Source: Cervus elaphus
Taxonomy: Eukaryota > Chordata > Mammalia > Artiodactyla > Cervidae
Assembly: GCF_910594005.1 (NCBI RefSeq)
Contig: NC_057832.1
Span: 103,055,152-103,119,151 of the forward strand
Length of the DNA stretch: 64,000 bases
Direction of reading: 5' to 3'
The position numbers and the translations under genes are program-made. The notes beneath the pieces are model-generated. The model was not told where the DNA came from. It saw nothing but the letters and a program-made list of their open reading frames with translations, and made no database searches. Of this stretch, positions 1 through 10,935 are shown one piece after another; the first letter of the stretch is position 1, and every line of letters starts with the position of its first letter.

Positions 1-493
1 CCCTGCTCTTACATGAAATTCCTTGTTGCCCCTTCCATGTAAGGTTATTGCTACTGTTTATTCTTGCCAGGTTTCATAGGTCTGAGAACGTAGGAATGGG
101 AAGTGTCCCAGGTACCTTTCCCTTAAGGAGCAGTCCTTTTAAAAGCTCAGTGACCCATGTGCACCTATATAATCCCTGTTGCATTATCCCTGGACTAAAG
201 AAATACATCTCTGATGGTGAAACTTTGGGGATAAGGAATGCGCCCAACTGCCCCCTTCCCCTCCCACTTCCAGGTCTTATTTCAATATGTAAAAACCCCG
301 TTTGAAAGACCAGACCTTGGAGGAAGGTGTCTCTTCAGATTTAGTTTCATTTTCTAAGCTGGTGACCATTGTTGTTGATGATAAAGATATAAAGATAATA
401 ATAATGAAGATGAAGACTGACCTGAAATGCATGCACTGGCCATGGACTACTCACAAGTTTTTTATGAATTATCTTGTTTCACCCTCAGTCAGA
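1..493. other. Single-copy-looking flank, no gene seen
   Basis: I recognise no repeat family or exon. A purine-rich, GAT/AAT-rich patch lies near 375-420. The short open frames here have no recognisable domain. Confidence 0.5.
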
Positions 494-961
494 CAGTCAG
501 TTCAGTTGCTCAGTCGTGTCCGACTCTGCAACCCCATGGACAGTAGCATGCCAGGCTTCCCTATACATCACCAATTCCTGGAGCTTGCTCAAACTCAAGT
601 CCATTAAGTCGGTGACACCATCCAACCATCTCATCCTCTGTCGTCCCCTATCTCCTCCTGCCTTCAATCTTTCCCAGCATCAGGGTCTTTTCCAATGAGT
701 CAGTTGTTCGCATCAGGTGGCCAAAGGATTGGAGTTTCAGCTTCAGCATCAGTCCTTCCAACGAATATTCAGGACTGATTTCCTTTAGGATGGACTGGTT
801 GGATCTCCTTGCAGTCCAAGGGACTCTCAAGAGTTTTCTCCAACACAGTAGTTCAAAAACATCAATTCTTCAGCGCTCAGCTTTCTTTATAGTCCAACTC
901 TCACATCCACACATGACCACTGGAAAAACCATAGCTTTGCCTAGACAGACCTTTGTTGGCA
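494..961 (-). repeat. BovB (RTE LINE) 3' fragment, 5'-truncated
   Basis: The plus strand begins with the reverse complement of the BovB 3' tail (cagttcag repeats, then tcgtgtccgactctg). It runs through the ORF2 C-terminal region, with antisense of the LKEISPEYSLEGLMLKLKL motif, and stops at ctttgttggc. The frame is broken in several places, so this is a dead copy. Confidence 0.93.
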
Positions 962-1016
962 ATCAGTCAGTTCAGTTCAGTCACTCAGTCATGTCCGACT
1001 CTTTGTGACCCCATGG
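962..1016 (-). repeat. Second BovB/Bov-A 3' tail
   Basis: Directly after the previous element the tail motif starts again (cagttcagttcagtcactc, tcatgtccgactctttgtgacc) and lasts only about 55 bp. Orientation is the same as its neighbour. It is either an independent, very short BovB-type insertion or a tail duplication. Confidence 0.85.
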
Positions 1017-1024
1017 ATATAGTT

Positions 1025-1125
1025 ATCATTTTATCCCCTGTTTCACAGACTTAGAGGTTAGCTAACTTTCCCAAGGTCAAAGTTTTTGTAACTATCAAGG
1101 CCAGATATTCAAACCCAGGGCTGTC
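1025..1125 (-). repeat. MIR SINE remnant
   Basis: The stretch contains the antisense MIR core: tttcacagac, tcccaaggtcaaag and a degenerate ttcaaacccagg block. It is ancient and diverged. Confidence 0.65.
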
Positions 1126-1164
1126 CTTATTCATGAATACTCTTCATGAGGCACAATGCTACAG

Positions 1165-1345
1165 ACAATGCTTATATCACCCCTAATTCTTGCCACAATC
1201 CTGCCAGGGAGGTCTTAGTGTCTCTCTTTCATAGTTGTGACAAATGAGACTCAGAGGAGCTCAGTGACTTATTCAAGGTTGCAGACAAAATGATGGATCC
1301 AGTATTTGAACTGAGAATTCTCATGTTCTTTCAACATGCCAGCAT
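1165..1345 (-). repeat. MIR SINE remnant
   Basis: This is a second antisense MIR. It shows gagactcagaggagctcagtgacttattcaagg followed by a degenerate tttgaactgaga block. Two MIRs lie in tandem in the same direction. Confidence 0.72.
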
Positions 1346-2049
1346 TGTGGGTCATTTTTATTTTCTCCTTTAAATTTTAAGAACAGTTTTCACATTTTTG
1401 AAAATAAACATATATTATTTTTATTTTTATCTTTTTATAGTCTCTTAATTACATTAGTAATGCAGGAAGACATGCTTACTGTAAGAAATTTAACACTGTA
1501 GAAGATATATTACTTTTATAATGAGCAGAAAAGACTACCAAAATGTTACTGTATGTTTCTTTGGGTTTACTAATGACTTCACTTTTGTTATCACTAGCAA
1601 TTCTTACAGAGAGAAATGAGGTAGGCCTGTGGCAATGCTTCCATTTTTCAAATGGAGACCCTGGTAAGTAGGGAGATGGTTACTCACCATTAGTTTATGT
1701 TGAGAGATTAAGTACATCTCTTATCTTCCTGTATTTACTTGGCTGGCATGCCCTGGGCAGTTAGGTGGGCTTCAGAGCACCAAAAGATGCAAGTTTCTCA
1801 TATTCTCCTAGAGAAGTGCCAACTACAAATTGGCACTTGCCATCTACCTCTGTAAGGATTAAATCATGAGCTACTGCAGCTGCTGACCTTCAACAATCCC
1901 TGAAAAGAGTTCAGGATGAAGATCAGGAATGAGGCACTCTGTGCTCTGGGAAAAACTGGCAGAAAATGTCTTCAGATAGAAATTTTCAGAAGATTTCATG
2001 ATTCTTATATCTCCGTGTATCTAGGAAAACACTAAAATCATTAACAGTG
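1346..2049. other. Unassigned AT-rich sequence
   Basis: I can name no element here. A diverged LINE remnant near 1380-1540 is possible. No exon-like reading frame is visible. Confidence 0.4.
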
Positions 2050-2275
2050 ACATCTGCTCCTCCTGACTAGTAGCAAGACTCTGCCAAAATGTATGCTCAA
2101 CTGTACGTATCCCCTTCTTCACTAAAATTGTATCTATCACTGACCTTCCCCTTTACCTGTTTGGAGCAGTTTTTAGAGCTATCTGAAATGCTGTTTCCTG
2201 GCCTATGGTCCTCATTTGGCCCCCAAATAAAACAACTCACAACTCTCATCCTGTGCTTTTTTTTTTTTCAGTCGA
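2050..2275 (+). repeat. Possible old LTR 3' part
   Basis: The block ends with an AATAAA signal (about 2226), a pyrimidine-rich stretch, a T-run and a short cag end, as in R/U5 of retroviral LTRs. The 5' boundary and target duplication are not found. This is an inference from layout only. Confidence 0.3.
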
Positions 2276-2984
2276 CAGGAACGTGTAGGCTATACACTGG
2301 TGGAATTGCAGGGCATCAGGGAGTGGACCCAGCATGTAAGGGAGCATTGGTGGGAATCAGGGCCCAGAGTTCTGAATATCAATAGGATCAGGGCAGGATA
2401 GGCGGCCCATTCAAGTGGGGAAATTGGGATGAGTTTAATGAATGGGTCTTTTTACAAAGGTATGAGCTGGGTTAAAATGAACCAATAGGTGATAGTAAAA
2501 TATCTGGATATCAATAGCATCAGTTACCAGCCCAGGGATAAAGGAGCAAGAAGAGGGACTGGTTAGGGAAACTTGGATAGAGGTTTTGAGAGGGGCACCC
2601 AGACAGAGATCTGGCTTTAGGTAGCACAGCACGGTCACCACCAACCCACAGCCAAGGAGTAGGGCCACCAGGGGAATAAATGGCCCAGCTTCCCTCTCCT
2701 TCCACTTTATCACCTCCTGCCTGTAATTTGCACCCGCAGAACCCAACAGAAGGCAGAGGGCAAGGGAGCCCAGGTGGTACAATTCATATGGGCAACTTAT
2801 GGAGATACAGAGAAAGCGTGATGAGTGGATAGGAGGGGCAAACAGTATAGCCACCCTCACCCTGCCATTCTTTTCAAAGTAAAGGAGGTCAACGCAGGGG
2901 GGCTGTAAACTTCCCAGAAAGTGGAAGCAAAAGAGAAAGGGGCCAGGATGGTAGCCCTGATGACCACAGAGCCTGTCCCCCCTT
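2276..2984. other. Unassigned stretch with a 141-codon open frame
   Basis: The minus strand is open at 2435-2860. The translation has two hydrophobic stretches (around LGSLALCLLLGSAG and LVALLLGCGLVVTVLCYL) that could look like membrane segments. I recognise no family, and no splice or promoter context supports a gene. It could be a decayed repeat, such as retroviral sequence near the possible LTR, or chance. Confidence 0.35.
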
Positions 2985-3172
2985 TTTATTTATTATGTTT
3001 TTAGTGACTACTTAATTTATGTATCTATTTTAGCTGCGCTGAGTCTTCATTGTGGTGTGTGAGCTTCTCTGGTTGTGGAGCACCAGCTCCAGAGCATGTG
3101 GGTTCATTAGATGCGGTGGGAGGACTTAGTTGCTCCGAGGCATGTGGCATTGAACCTGCGTCCCCTGCACTG
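2985..3172 (-). repeat. CHR-type tRNA SINE, diverged
   Basis: The antisense body (agctgcgctgagtcttcattg, then ttagttgctccgaggcatgtgg) leads into a decayed tRNA-like head. CHR SINEs are shared by cetartiodactyls. Confidence 0.8.
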
Positions 3173-3199
3173 GAATTAGAGAACAATGGAAAAGGTAAT

Positions 3200-4045
3200 A
3201 TGAAGTTTCCATATACCCTGCATCCAGTTTCCCCATTGTTAACACCTCAAATTATTGTGATACAACTGTTATGATTAATGAACCAATATTGATACACAAA
3301 TACTATTAATTAAAGTCCATAGTTTTCTCAGATTTCCTTAGTTTTTCTCTAATGCCTTTTTCTGACCCAGTTTCCCATCCAGCATATCACATTACATTCA
3401 GTCATGTTTCCTTAGGCTCATTTTGGCTGTGACAGTTTCTCACACTGTCTTTGTTTTTGATGACCTTGACATTTTTGAGGATTTCTGATCAGGTATTTCG
3501 TAGGATGTCACTCTATTGGAATTGGATGTTTTTCTCATGATACAACTGGGGTTATAGGCTATGGGAAAGAAATCTGCAGAAGTAAGCACCATTTTTATCA
3601 TATCATATCAACAATACATACTATCAACATGATTTATGACTATTATGTTGACCTTGATCACTGGCTGAGGCAGTGTCTTTGTTAGTTTTCTATGCTGTAT
3701 TTTTCTTTCCTTTCGGTCCTGTTCTCTTTGAAAGGAAATTACTATGTGTGATACCCTAAAATAGGGGAATTCTGCTCCCTTTCGTTGAAGGTGAAGTATC
3801 TACATAAATGATTTGGAATTCTTTTGCATGGGAGCTATCCAGTTTCTCCCCCATTTATTTTATTCAATCACTTATTGTATCAGTATGAATCATGGATACT
3901 TATTTTCTACTTTGGGTTATAATCCAATACAGTTTTATCTATCCTGTTGCTCACACTGTCTCAGCTTTGGCCATTGGGAGCTTCCCAATTGGTTTTTGTG
4001 CCCCTTTGACCTATCTTCATCAATGGGTTTTGATTTGTGTGTATG

Positions 4046-4087
<42 letters not shown>

Positions 4088-4165
4088 TGTGTGCATGCGC
4101 GCATGCATAGTCTTACTTCCTGGCATTATAAGACTCTCCAGGCTTTTCTTGCTGAAAGAATAACA
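3200..4165 (-). repeat. Ancient mammalian L1 3' UTR (L1M type)
   Basis: The order of landmarks matches an old L1 3' UTR read backwards: ccccattgttaacacctc, aatgaaccaatattgataca, the ggctgtgacagtttctcaca block, gatgaccttgacatttttgagg, and tttggaattcttttgcatggg. There is no coding potential. A TG microsatellite has expanded within it. Confidence 0.85.
4033..4106. repeat. (TG)n microsatellite
   Basis: An almost pure TG tract interrupted by tatg steps and ending in a tgcatgcgcgcatgca palindromic patch. Open frames running through it (poly Cys-Val or His-Thr) are artefacts. Confidence 0.95.
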
Positions 4166-4230
4166 ATTTCCTCTATCCACAGAACATATATGATGCCAAA
4201 TATCTGGGGGTTTCATCGTATTAAGCAATT

Positions 4231-5003
4231 CTGACACTAACCACCTGGAGTTAGCTAAGACCCTATGAGGTTAACGGCCCAGTCCCACAAGACTGCACCC
4301 ACCCCCATTTCAGATGCCATTCACAAGCAGTGGGTCCACAGGTCATCGGCTCTCCTGTCTGACTTGGCTACAAATATGAGGTTCTCTCTCCTTGGTTCTA
4401 TAATTTGCTTTAATGGCTTCAGAACTCAGAGAAACCCTGAACTTACTTTATTAGATTGCTATAAAGGATACAACTCAGAAAAAACCAAAGGGAAGAGACA
4501 CATAGGGTAAGGTGAAGGGAAGAACCGTGTAACTTTAATGTGCTCTCTGGCTGTCAGTCTCCCAGCACCTCCATGTGTTCGCCAACCTGGAAGCTGCCCA
4601 AACTCCATAGTTTAGGGGTTTTATGGAGGTTTCATGATATATGCATGATTGATTAAATCATTGGCCATTGATGATTAACTCCATCTTTAGCCTCTCTTCC
4701 TTCTCTGGAGGATTCAGCTCAGCTGGTAGAGAATCCACCTGCAGTGTGGGAGACCTGGAGGGCAGAGGGCAGGTAGGGCTGAAAATTCCAAATCTCTAAT
4801 TACATAGTTGGTTTCTCTGGCAACCAGCTCCCATCCTCCAAGAAATCACCTTGTGAGCATAAACTCAGGCATGGGCGAACGGGGCATATCATGAATTAGA
4901 GAAGACGTCCTCCCCACTCTACCACTCACAAAATTCTAAGAGTTTTCTGAGTTCTCTGTCAGAAATTGGAATGGCGACCAAATACATATTTCTTATCATG
5001 TAG
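4231..5003 (-). repeat. Old retroviral-type solo LTR
   Basis: A roughly 0.75-kb block starts with tgacactaaccacctgg and contains ccagcacctccatgtgttc, tttatggaggtttcatg and gattgattaaatcattggcc, landmarks I know from a widespread mammalian LTR repeat. I cannot fix the family name, and the orientation is uncertain. No gag, pol or env remnant adjoins it. Confidence 0.6.
4713..4760 (+). repeat. Isolated Bov-tA tRNA-like head inside the LTR
   Basis: Only the SINE head is present (cagctcagctggtagagaat, cacctgcagtgtgggagacc). It is flanked by ctggagg on both sides (about 4706-4712 and 4757-4763). The BovB-derived body and tail are missing, which is unusual for this family. Confidence 0.65.
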
Positions 5004-5089
5004 GAGAAAACTGTGCTCACAGGTACTGCTTTTCAACTTCAATCTTACAGACTTACCAATCTCCAATGTTATTAATACTTAGGTCAGCA

Positions 5090-5812
5090 CCATTTCCCAT
5101 TTAGGTCCCTTGTCATAAACTGCATTTCCTCCTACAACCCTTCAACCCTCTAAACAGTTTTTTAAAATTTACAAACATTAAGCTTCAATCTTTGTGCTAC
5201 ACAAAGTTCTACAGGTTTTGACAAATGCATAATGTCATGTATCTATTATATCAATAGAATCAGACAGAATAATTTCACTGCCTTAAAAACCCCCTGTGTC
5301 TCATCTATTCATCCCCCCCACCCCTCTTTCACCTGAGCCCCTGGAAACCACTGATCATTTTACTGGCTATATAGTTTAGCCTTTTCCAGAAAGGTATGAA
5401 ATTGAAATCAAACAATGTGTGGCCTTCTTGACTGGCTTCTTTCACTTAGGAGTTTCAAGGTCCATCACGCGTTTTGGCAGCTCGATAGCTCATTTTTTAA
5501 AAATTCCTGACTGATACTCTGCAATATGGAAGAACCACAGTATATCCATTTACCTCGAGAAGGACATCTTAATTCCTTCCAGTTTTTGACTATTAGGAAT
5601 ACAGCTGCTCTAAACATTCACATGCAAGTTTTCATGTGAACACACGTTTTCAAATCAACTGGGTAAACACCCAGGAACACAATTCCTGGATTGTATGGAA
5701 GACTACGTGTAGGTTTGCAAGAAAGTGCCAAATTGTCTTTCAAAGTGACTGTATTAGTTTGAATTCCCACCAGCAACGAATGAGGGGTCCTGTTGCTCTA
5801 AGCCTTCCCTTT
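5090..5812 (-). repeat. Ancient L1 3' end (L1M/L1ME type)
   Basis: Antisense L1 3' UTR and distal ORF2 in order: ttttgacaaatgcataatgtc, tttcactgccttaaaaacccc, cctggaaaccactgatc, ctgactggcttctttcacttag, then cccaccagcaacgaatgagg. It is diverged with no frame left. Confidence 0.88.
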
Positions 5813-8032
5813 GAATTCAAACCATGTCACACACAACGTGAAGTAAAACTCCTAGCCAACCTCCACTGCTCTAAAAGGCAGGGTTTCCATAAGAAGTAGT
5901 GGTGTCTGGGGCACAAGGGCTCAGAATCCACCATGCCATGGCTCTTGGGGCCACCAATTCCCAAAGGGCCCCTAGACAAGCAATACTTTTGCAGTATAGG
6001 AAGGTAATAATTCCTTGGATGAAATAAGAGAATAGCATGTTGAGGATACCAAAGATGCTAGGAATTCCCATTATAAAGCCAAAGAGTAGTTCTGGGATAT
6101 CCAAAAGGAGTTCCACTAACCAGACCCTCAAGATGCACATGTGTTACCTTGGGTCCAAAGGTTTTCCCATATACACTACAGTCAGGACAAGTTTACCTGT
6201 AGGCGTCTTCAAAGTGAAAAGATGTGACATAGAGAAATTAAGAACTTGCCAAGTTTTTCATTTGCCAATCCTTAACCACAGAGATGCATGGAGCCTGTCT
6301 ATGGGCCAGTGATTGCACAAGGTACTACATCCCAGAACTCCTAGAACAATGGGGGAGACCAACACATCCACAGCATCAGAGCTCAACATAACACACAGCA
6401 CAACAGAGGGACACACGATGATTTTGGACCTGACGACACAATCCTGGTTGGTAAACAGGAACAAGTGAAGTAGCAATTTTGACAAGAGCTTCTGCATCCA
6501 TGAAACCAAGCCAGGCCACCCGAGGGGCCATCATTCCTTTTTCAGGCTTATGCTAAATTATTGCAACTAGGTTTTTGTAGATGGATTCAAAAGAGGGGAT
6601 GAATTCCTTTGTATTTTTGAGGCTATTGCCGAGGAAAACGTGGCAGGAGGTAGCGGAAGAAGCCCAGCGGTGGAGCAGCCCTGGGCAGAGAGAGGCAGAG
6701 ACATTTATTATGGGAGCAGCTGCACCCCACAGGCACCAGTACCCAAAGTTCCCCTGTCATTTGGAGAGAAGACAGAGCACAATTTAAGGACACAGTGGAA
6801 TGCGAGCGATTGATGGGTCAACACGGCTGGCTGGGCTGGTGATTTTGTAATTATGAAGCAGATTTTTTAGACAGAATGGTTACCCCAACTGTGTAATTAA
6901 GAAGATCGTTAAGGAGTGTTGCTGGGCTGTGCATCACCCCGGGGCTAGAGCTACCACATGGTTACAAAAGAAAAATGCAAGCAGGCTTCATCATAGGACC
7001 ATTGCTAATTAATTGAAACAAATATTTGCAATAACAATTCCTATGTATGATATATTTGCAACAGTTGAATTCTGAGAATCTTAATAGAGGGGTTGGATCA
7101 AAGGGGACAATAACAGAAAAACAGGTGTTAGGCTCCAGGTTAGAGAAAAACCAATGGGCCAGCTGAAATTGAATGGCCTTGGGGTAGTTTTGGTTGAATC
7201 CAACTCTGTAGTGCGGGTTGGCACCTTATTTTGTGCAGCATATTTACCCTGAAGTGGGCCTGGGTAAATTGGAAGAGTTCCAGAAACAAATAGTGATTCG
7301 AGTTGGAAAATGGCACCTGAGGGGAAGGTGAGGAAAAAAGATGATTTAGTAGACTGGGTGGTAAATCTGCATAATATTTGAATAAAGACCTTTAAAACTC
7401 TGAGAAGCAATTTTTTTCAAGGATGAATATTCACCATCTCCATTTCTTCTGAGCACAAAGAAAAAGTAAGCCTCAACCACAGAATGAAGAATTTGAACAA
7501 TGTACAAATTTTGATGTTTTAGATTCTAAAACAGAAAGCTACACAGATATTTGATCTAATTCCCTCAAAGCCTTTAGAACTGCAGAGAGGCCATGAATTC
7601 CCAACACAGGTCGCCTCCATGCTCTGTACCAATTTTTATTTTTCTTCATATTATTCTGAACATCTTCTTTGTTGGAAATCATTATACAGCCTTTGTTAGA
7701 TGAAAGAATTACCTTGGAAAAAATATAGACCAAAGCTTTGACAAAGGAACTGAACTTAAGCTTCAGAAGTGAGGTCAGTCTGTTGTTTATAACTGAAGAC
7801 ACTTAAGGCTTCGGTGTGGACAATATATCCTTTAGAGGATTCTAATCTTAGGATTAGAATCTACTAATCTTAGGATGCTAGAAATTGATGATCATTTGCC
7901 TTGTATTTCCATTGCCTGCTACTAGGCCAAAAACATAGTATATGCTCAATAAATATTGTTATTAAGGGACAACATGCAATATAATTACTCAAGGCCCTTT
8001 ATAACAGGGAACTTACAAGTTTAATAACCTCT
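5813..8032. other. 2.2 kb without assignable repeats or gene
   Basis: Three minus-strand frames are open here (5871-6140, 6258-6509, 7081-7410), the first two rich in hydrophobic residues. I recognise no family, and the frames do not join without breaks. A short L2/MIR-like end (ggccaaaaacatagtatatg, ctcaataaatattg) lies near 7915-7965. Exons would need transcript evidence. Confidence 0.4.
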
Positions 8033-8050
8033 CCAAGTGATTTTTCAAAA

Positions 8051-8401
8051 TAACATCAGTTATTTATTTATAATTTTTATTTTTGGCTGTGCTGGGTCTT
8101 CGTTGCTCCTTTTCTCTAGTTCTGATGAGCAGGGGACACTCTGTAGTTGCAGTGCGCAGGCTTATCACTGTGGTGGCCTCTCTTGTTGCAGAGCATGGGC
8201 TCTAGGGCTTGTGGGCTTCAGTAGTTGGGGCACATGGGCTCAGCAATTGCAACTTCCGGGCTCTAGAGAACAGGCTCAATAGTTGTGGTGTATGGGTTTA
8301 GTTGCTCCACAGCATGTGGGATCTTCCTGAATGAAGGATGGAACCTGTGTCTCATGCATTAGCAGGCAGATTCTTTACCACTGAGCCCTGAGGGAAGCCC
8401 T
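8051..8401 (-). repeat. CHR-type tRNA SINE, near full length
   Basis: Antisense copy from the A-rich tail (read as tttatttttggctgtgctgg) to the tRNA-like head (ccactgagccctgagggaagc). The target duplication ccaagtgatttt lies at 8033-8044 and ccaagtgacttt at 8402-8413. Confidence 0.93.
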
Positions 8402-8414
8402 CCAAGTGACTTTT

Positions 8415-8544
8415 GTACTGTTCTGTTTTGACTGCACCACATGGCTTTCAGGATCTTAAATCCCTGACTGGGAATGGAACCTAGGTCTTTGACAGTGAAA
8501 GTGGCGAGTCCTAACCACTGGACCACCAGGGAATTCCGCCCCGC
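8415..8544 (-). repeat. Second tRNA-derived SINE at the same site
   Basis: A shorter CHR-group SINE (ggatcttaaatccctgactg; aaccactggaccaccagggaa) immediately follows. A third copy of ccaagtgatttt lies at 8545-8556, so this SINE entered one of the first element's duplications, or the first entered next to it. Confidence 0.9.
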
Positions 8545-8557
8545 CCAAGTGATTTTG

Positions 8558-8933
8558 AAAACCCCTGGCCTAAGACAACCAAACTTTGACACTGAGCTTG
8601 TGGTTCTCTCTGCAAACAGCATCCTAGGACAGAATGCTAGTGATCAGGCAGGGAGACTGTTATCTGGTCAACCAGTTCAATCTGCATCTACTCATCCAGC
8701 CAGGTTGTCACAGCGTAGTTAAAAAATGCAGAAGACCTTCTGAGATGAGCCTGCTTGTTCGCTGTGTGTCATGGTATCTTACTGGGCATGAAGGGAGGTT
8801 CTGGGAGAGATCGGCACAGGTGTCACTCTCAGAGTTTAATTACAAATCACTTGATTGCGATGGCCCCCTGTCTTCTGCAGGCTCACTGGTGGCAGGCCGA
8901 AGACTGCCACATCCTAAGTGCCCCCAAAGTTCT
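8558..8933. other. Unassigned stretch
   Basis: No repeat recognised. A 133-codon plus-strand frame spans 8634-9035 but continues into the L1 tail, so it is not credible as a gene. Confidence 0.45.
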
Positions 8934-8943
8934 GTTCCTCCAG

Positions 8944-9317
8944 GCATTATGCTGAGTGAAATAAGTCAGACAGAGAAAAACAAATACTGGATGATATCAC
9001 TTACATGTGGAATCAAAATAAATACAACAAACTAGTGAATGCAACAAAAGAGAAGCAGACTCACAAATATACAGAACACAGGGGTTACTTGTGAGGGATG
9101 GGGGAGGCAATAGGGCATTTAGGGAGTCAGAGGTACAAACTATTGAGTGTAAGATAGACTCAATATTGTATTGTACAACACAGGCCAATATGTTTTAATA
9201 ACTATAGATGGAAAGTAACTTTTAAGCATTGTATTTTTAAGCATAATTAAAAAAATTTTTTTTCTAATTTTAATTCTTAAACCATCACCATCAGGAAAAA
9301 AAAAAAAAAAAGCCTGC
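8944..9317 (+). repeat. L1 3' end with poly(A)
   Basis: It starts cattatgctgagtgaaataag, passes gatgatatcacttacatgtgg and ends in a poly(A) run at about 9295-9312. A 10-bp target duplication gttcctccag flanks it at 8934-8943 and 9318-9327, which marks an authentic 5'-truncated insertion. Confidence 0.93.
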
Positions 9318-9569
9318 GTTCCTCCAGCTGCAATATGCAAAACCACAGCATAAATTAAATGCCTTCGTGGTTTATCAGTCATATTCAATGTTCAGTGTTT
9401 AAACTCATTTTTCATATTAAAGCAAATGTGTGTGCTTTATATTATAGAATGAAAGATTCACATGAGCTTTGAAAAGAAAATGAGAGTCTTTGAAGAAATG
9501 TCTCCCCTGATGAAGTCCTGGCAGAGGCTCCAGAACCCCAGGGATATGCATTTAGCCTACTCTGTCTGA

Positions 9570-10012
9570 GGACTGTTTAGAGCAGCACCATCCATAAAAC
9601 TTTCTAGAGCCATAGAAAGGCTCTATACAGACACTTGTGCGATTGAGCACTTGAAATGTGGCTAGTGAGACTGAATATTTTCTTGTATTCCATCTTAATT
9701 TGTTTAATTAATTTAACGTCGGATGCTAGAGCTGAAGCTCCTATACTTTGGCCACCTGGTACGAAGAACCAACTCCTTAGAAAAGACCCTAACGCTGGGA
9801 AAGATTGAAGGCAGGAGGAGAAGGAGGCAGCAGAGAATGAGATGGTTAGAAAGCGTCACTGACTCAATGGACATGAGTTTGAGCAAACTCCAGGAGACAG
9901 TGAAGGACAGGGGAGCCTGGCATGCTGCAGTCCGTGGAGTCACACGACTTGGCGACCGAACAAAAACAACAATTTAAATGTACATAACTGCATTTGACTA
10001 GTGGCGACTGCC
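9570..10012. repeat. MER5-group hAT element, split by a BovB
   Basis: Left part: gagcagcaccatccataaaa through cacttgaaatgtggctagtg. Right part (9978-10012): gtacataactgcatttgactagtggcgactgccttggac. The pieces join sensibly when the BovB at 9717-9970 is removed. Confidence 0.78.
9717..9970 (+). repeat. BovB 3' fragment inserted in MER5
   Basis: Sense BovB 3' end (ctgaagctcctatactttgg, tgagatggttagaaagcg, catgctgcagtccgtgg) ending in an acaaaaacaac tail. The 7-bp duplication aatttaa lies at 9710-9716 and 9971-9977. Confidence 0.93.
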
Positions 10013-10169
10013 TTGGACAAGTTTCATGAAAAAGTTTATGTTTTATTCCCAACTTCTCTTGTGAAAAGTTTCGGGAATGGAGGAAGACTTTAGGAAATGG
10101 AGCAGAGCATGAGGCTTCTGGGACATTTTCCCTCAGTCGCTCAGCCCTCGTTCCTCTTCAAGACTCTCC

Positions 10170-10501
10170 CCTCGGACTTCCCTAGCAGTACAGTGGATTT
10201 ACCTGTTGGTGTAGGGGACACAGGCTTGACCCCTGGTCCAGGAAGATTCCACATGCCATGGAGCAACTAAACCCCTTCCCCACAACTATTGAGCCTGTGC
10301 CCTACAGCCCATGCACCAAATTACTGAGTCCCATGCACCCTAGAGCCCATGCTCAGCAACAAGAGAAGCCACCACGAGAAGTCTGAGCACTGCAGCTAGA
10401 GAGTGGCTCCCACTCTCCACACCTAGAGAAAGCCTGTGCGTAGCAACGAAGACCCAGAGCAGCCAAAACTAAAATAAATAAATAAACTAAAAAAAAAAAA
10501 A
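10170..10501 (+). repeat. CHR-type tRNA SINE with poly(A)
   Basis: Sense copy from ggacttccctagcagtac to a taaataaataaact plus A-run tail. It is flanked by aagactctccNctc at 10160-10173 and 10502-10515 (one mismatch). Confidence 0.95.
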
Positions 10502-10515
10502 AAGACTCTCCACTC

Positions 10516-10935
10516 ACCGAGACCTCCTTCCCTAGTCTGTACAACTGAGTATATGAAAAAAACCTGCTTCTGGGGAAAGTTCAGGAATGGTAGCGAGTGC
10601 ATGAGGAAGTCTGGGGGCCCATCCTGGGTGTCTGGCTCTCTGCTCAGCGAGATCTGTGGAATCTTAGATGAGTCACTTTTAAATTCATCTCATCAAAGTG
10701 GAAACTGAGCCTTGGGGGTGGACATATTTATTGTTCCAGCAACTCGGTGAACGTGATGGAAACAGCACTTTCAGCCTCCAGCCACCGTGGGCTGCTCCCA
10801 GTAATGAATCTGGGACCTTCCCAGGGGAAGGCGGTGGACTGCTCTGCACTGGCCCGCCAGGATGTTAAGATTTCAAAGCCAGACAATAGTCTTGAATTTG
10901 ACACCATGTATCACATGACCTAGAAATGTCCCTGT
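10516..10935. other. Unassigned stretch
   Basis: No confident repeat or gene. A weak MIR-like patch (agatgagtcacttttaaattc, gtggaaactgagcc) lies near 10665-10715. Confidence 0.4.

Noticed and set aside
3813..4237. Overlapping frames on both strands through the TG tract
   Set aside because: They encode Cys-Val or His-Thr runs from a microsatellite and continue into an old L1 3' UTR.
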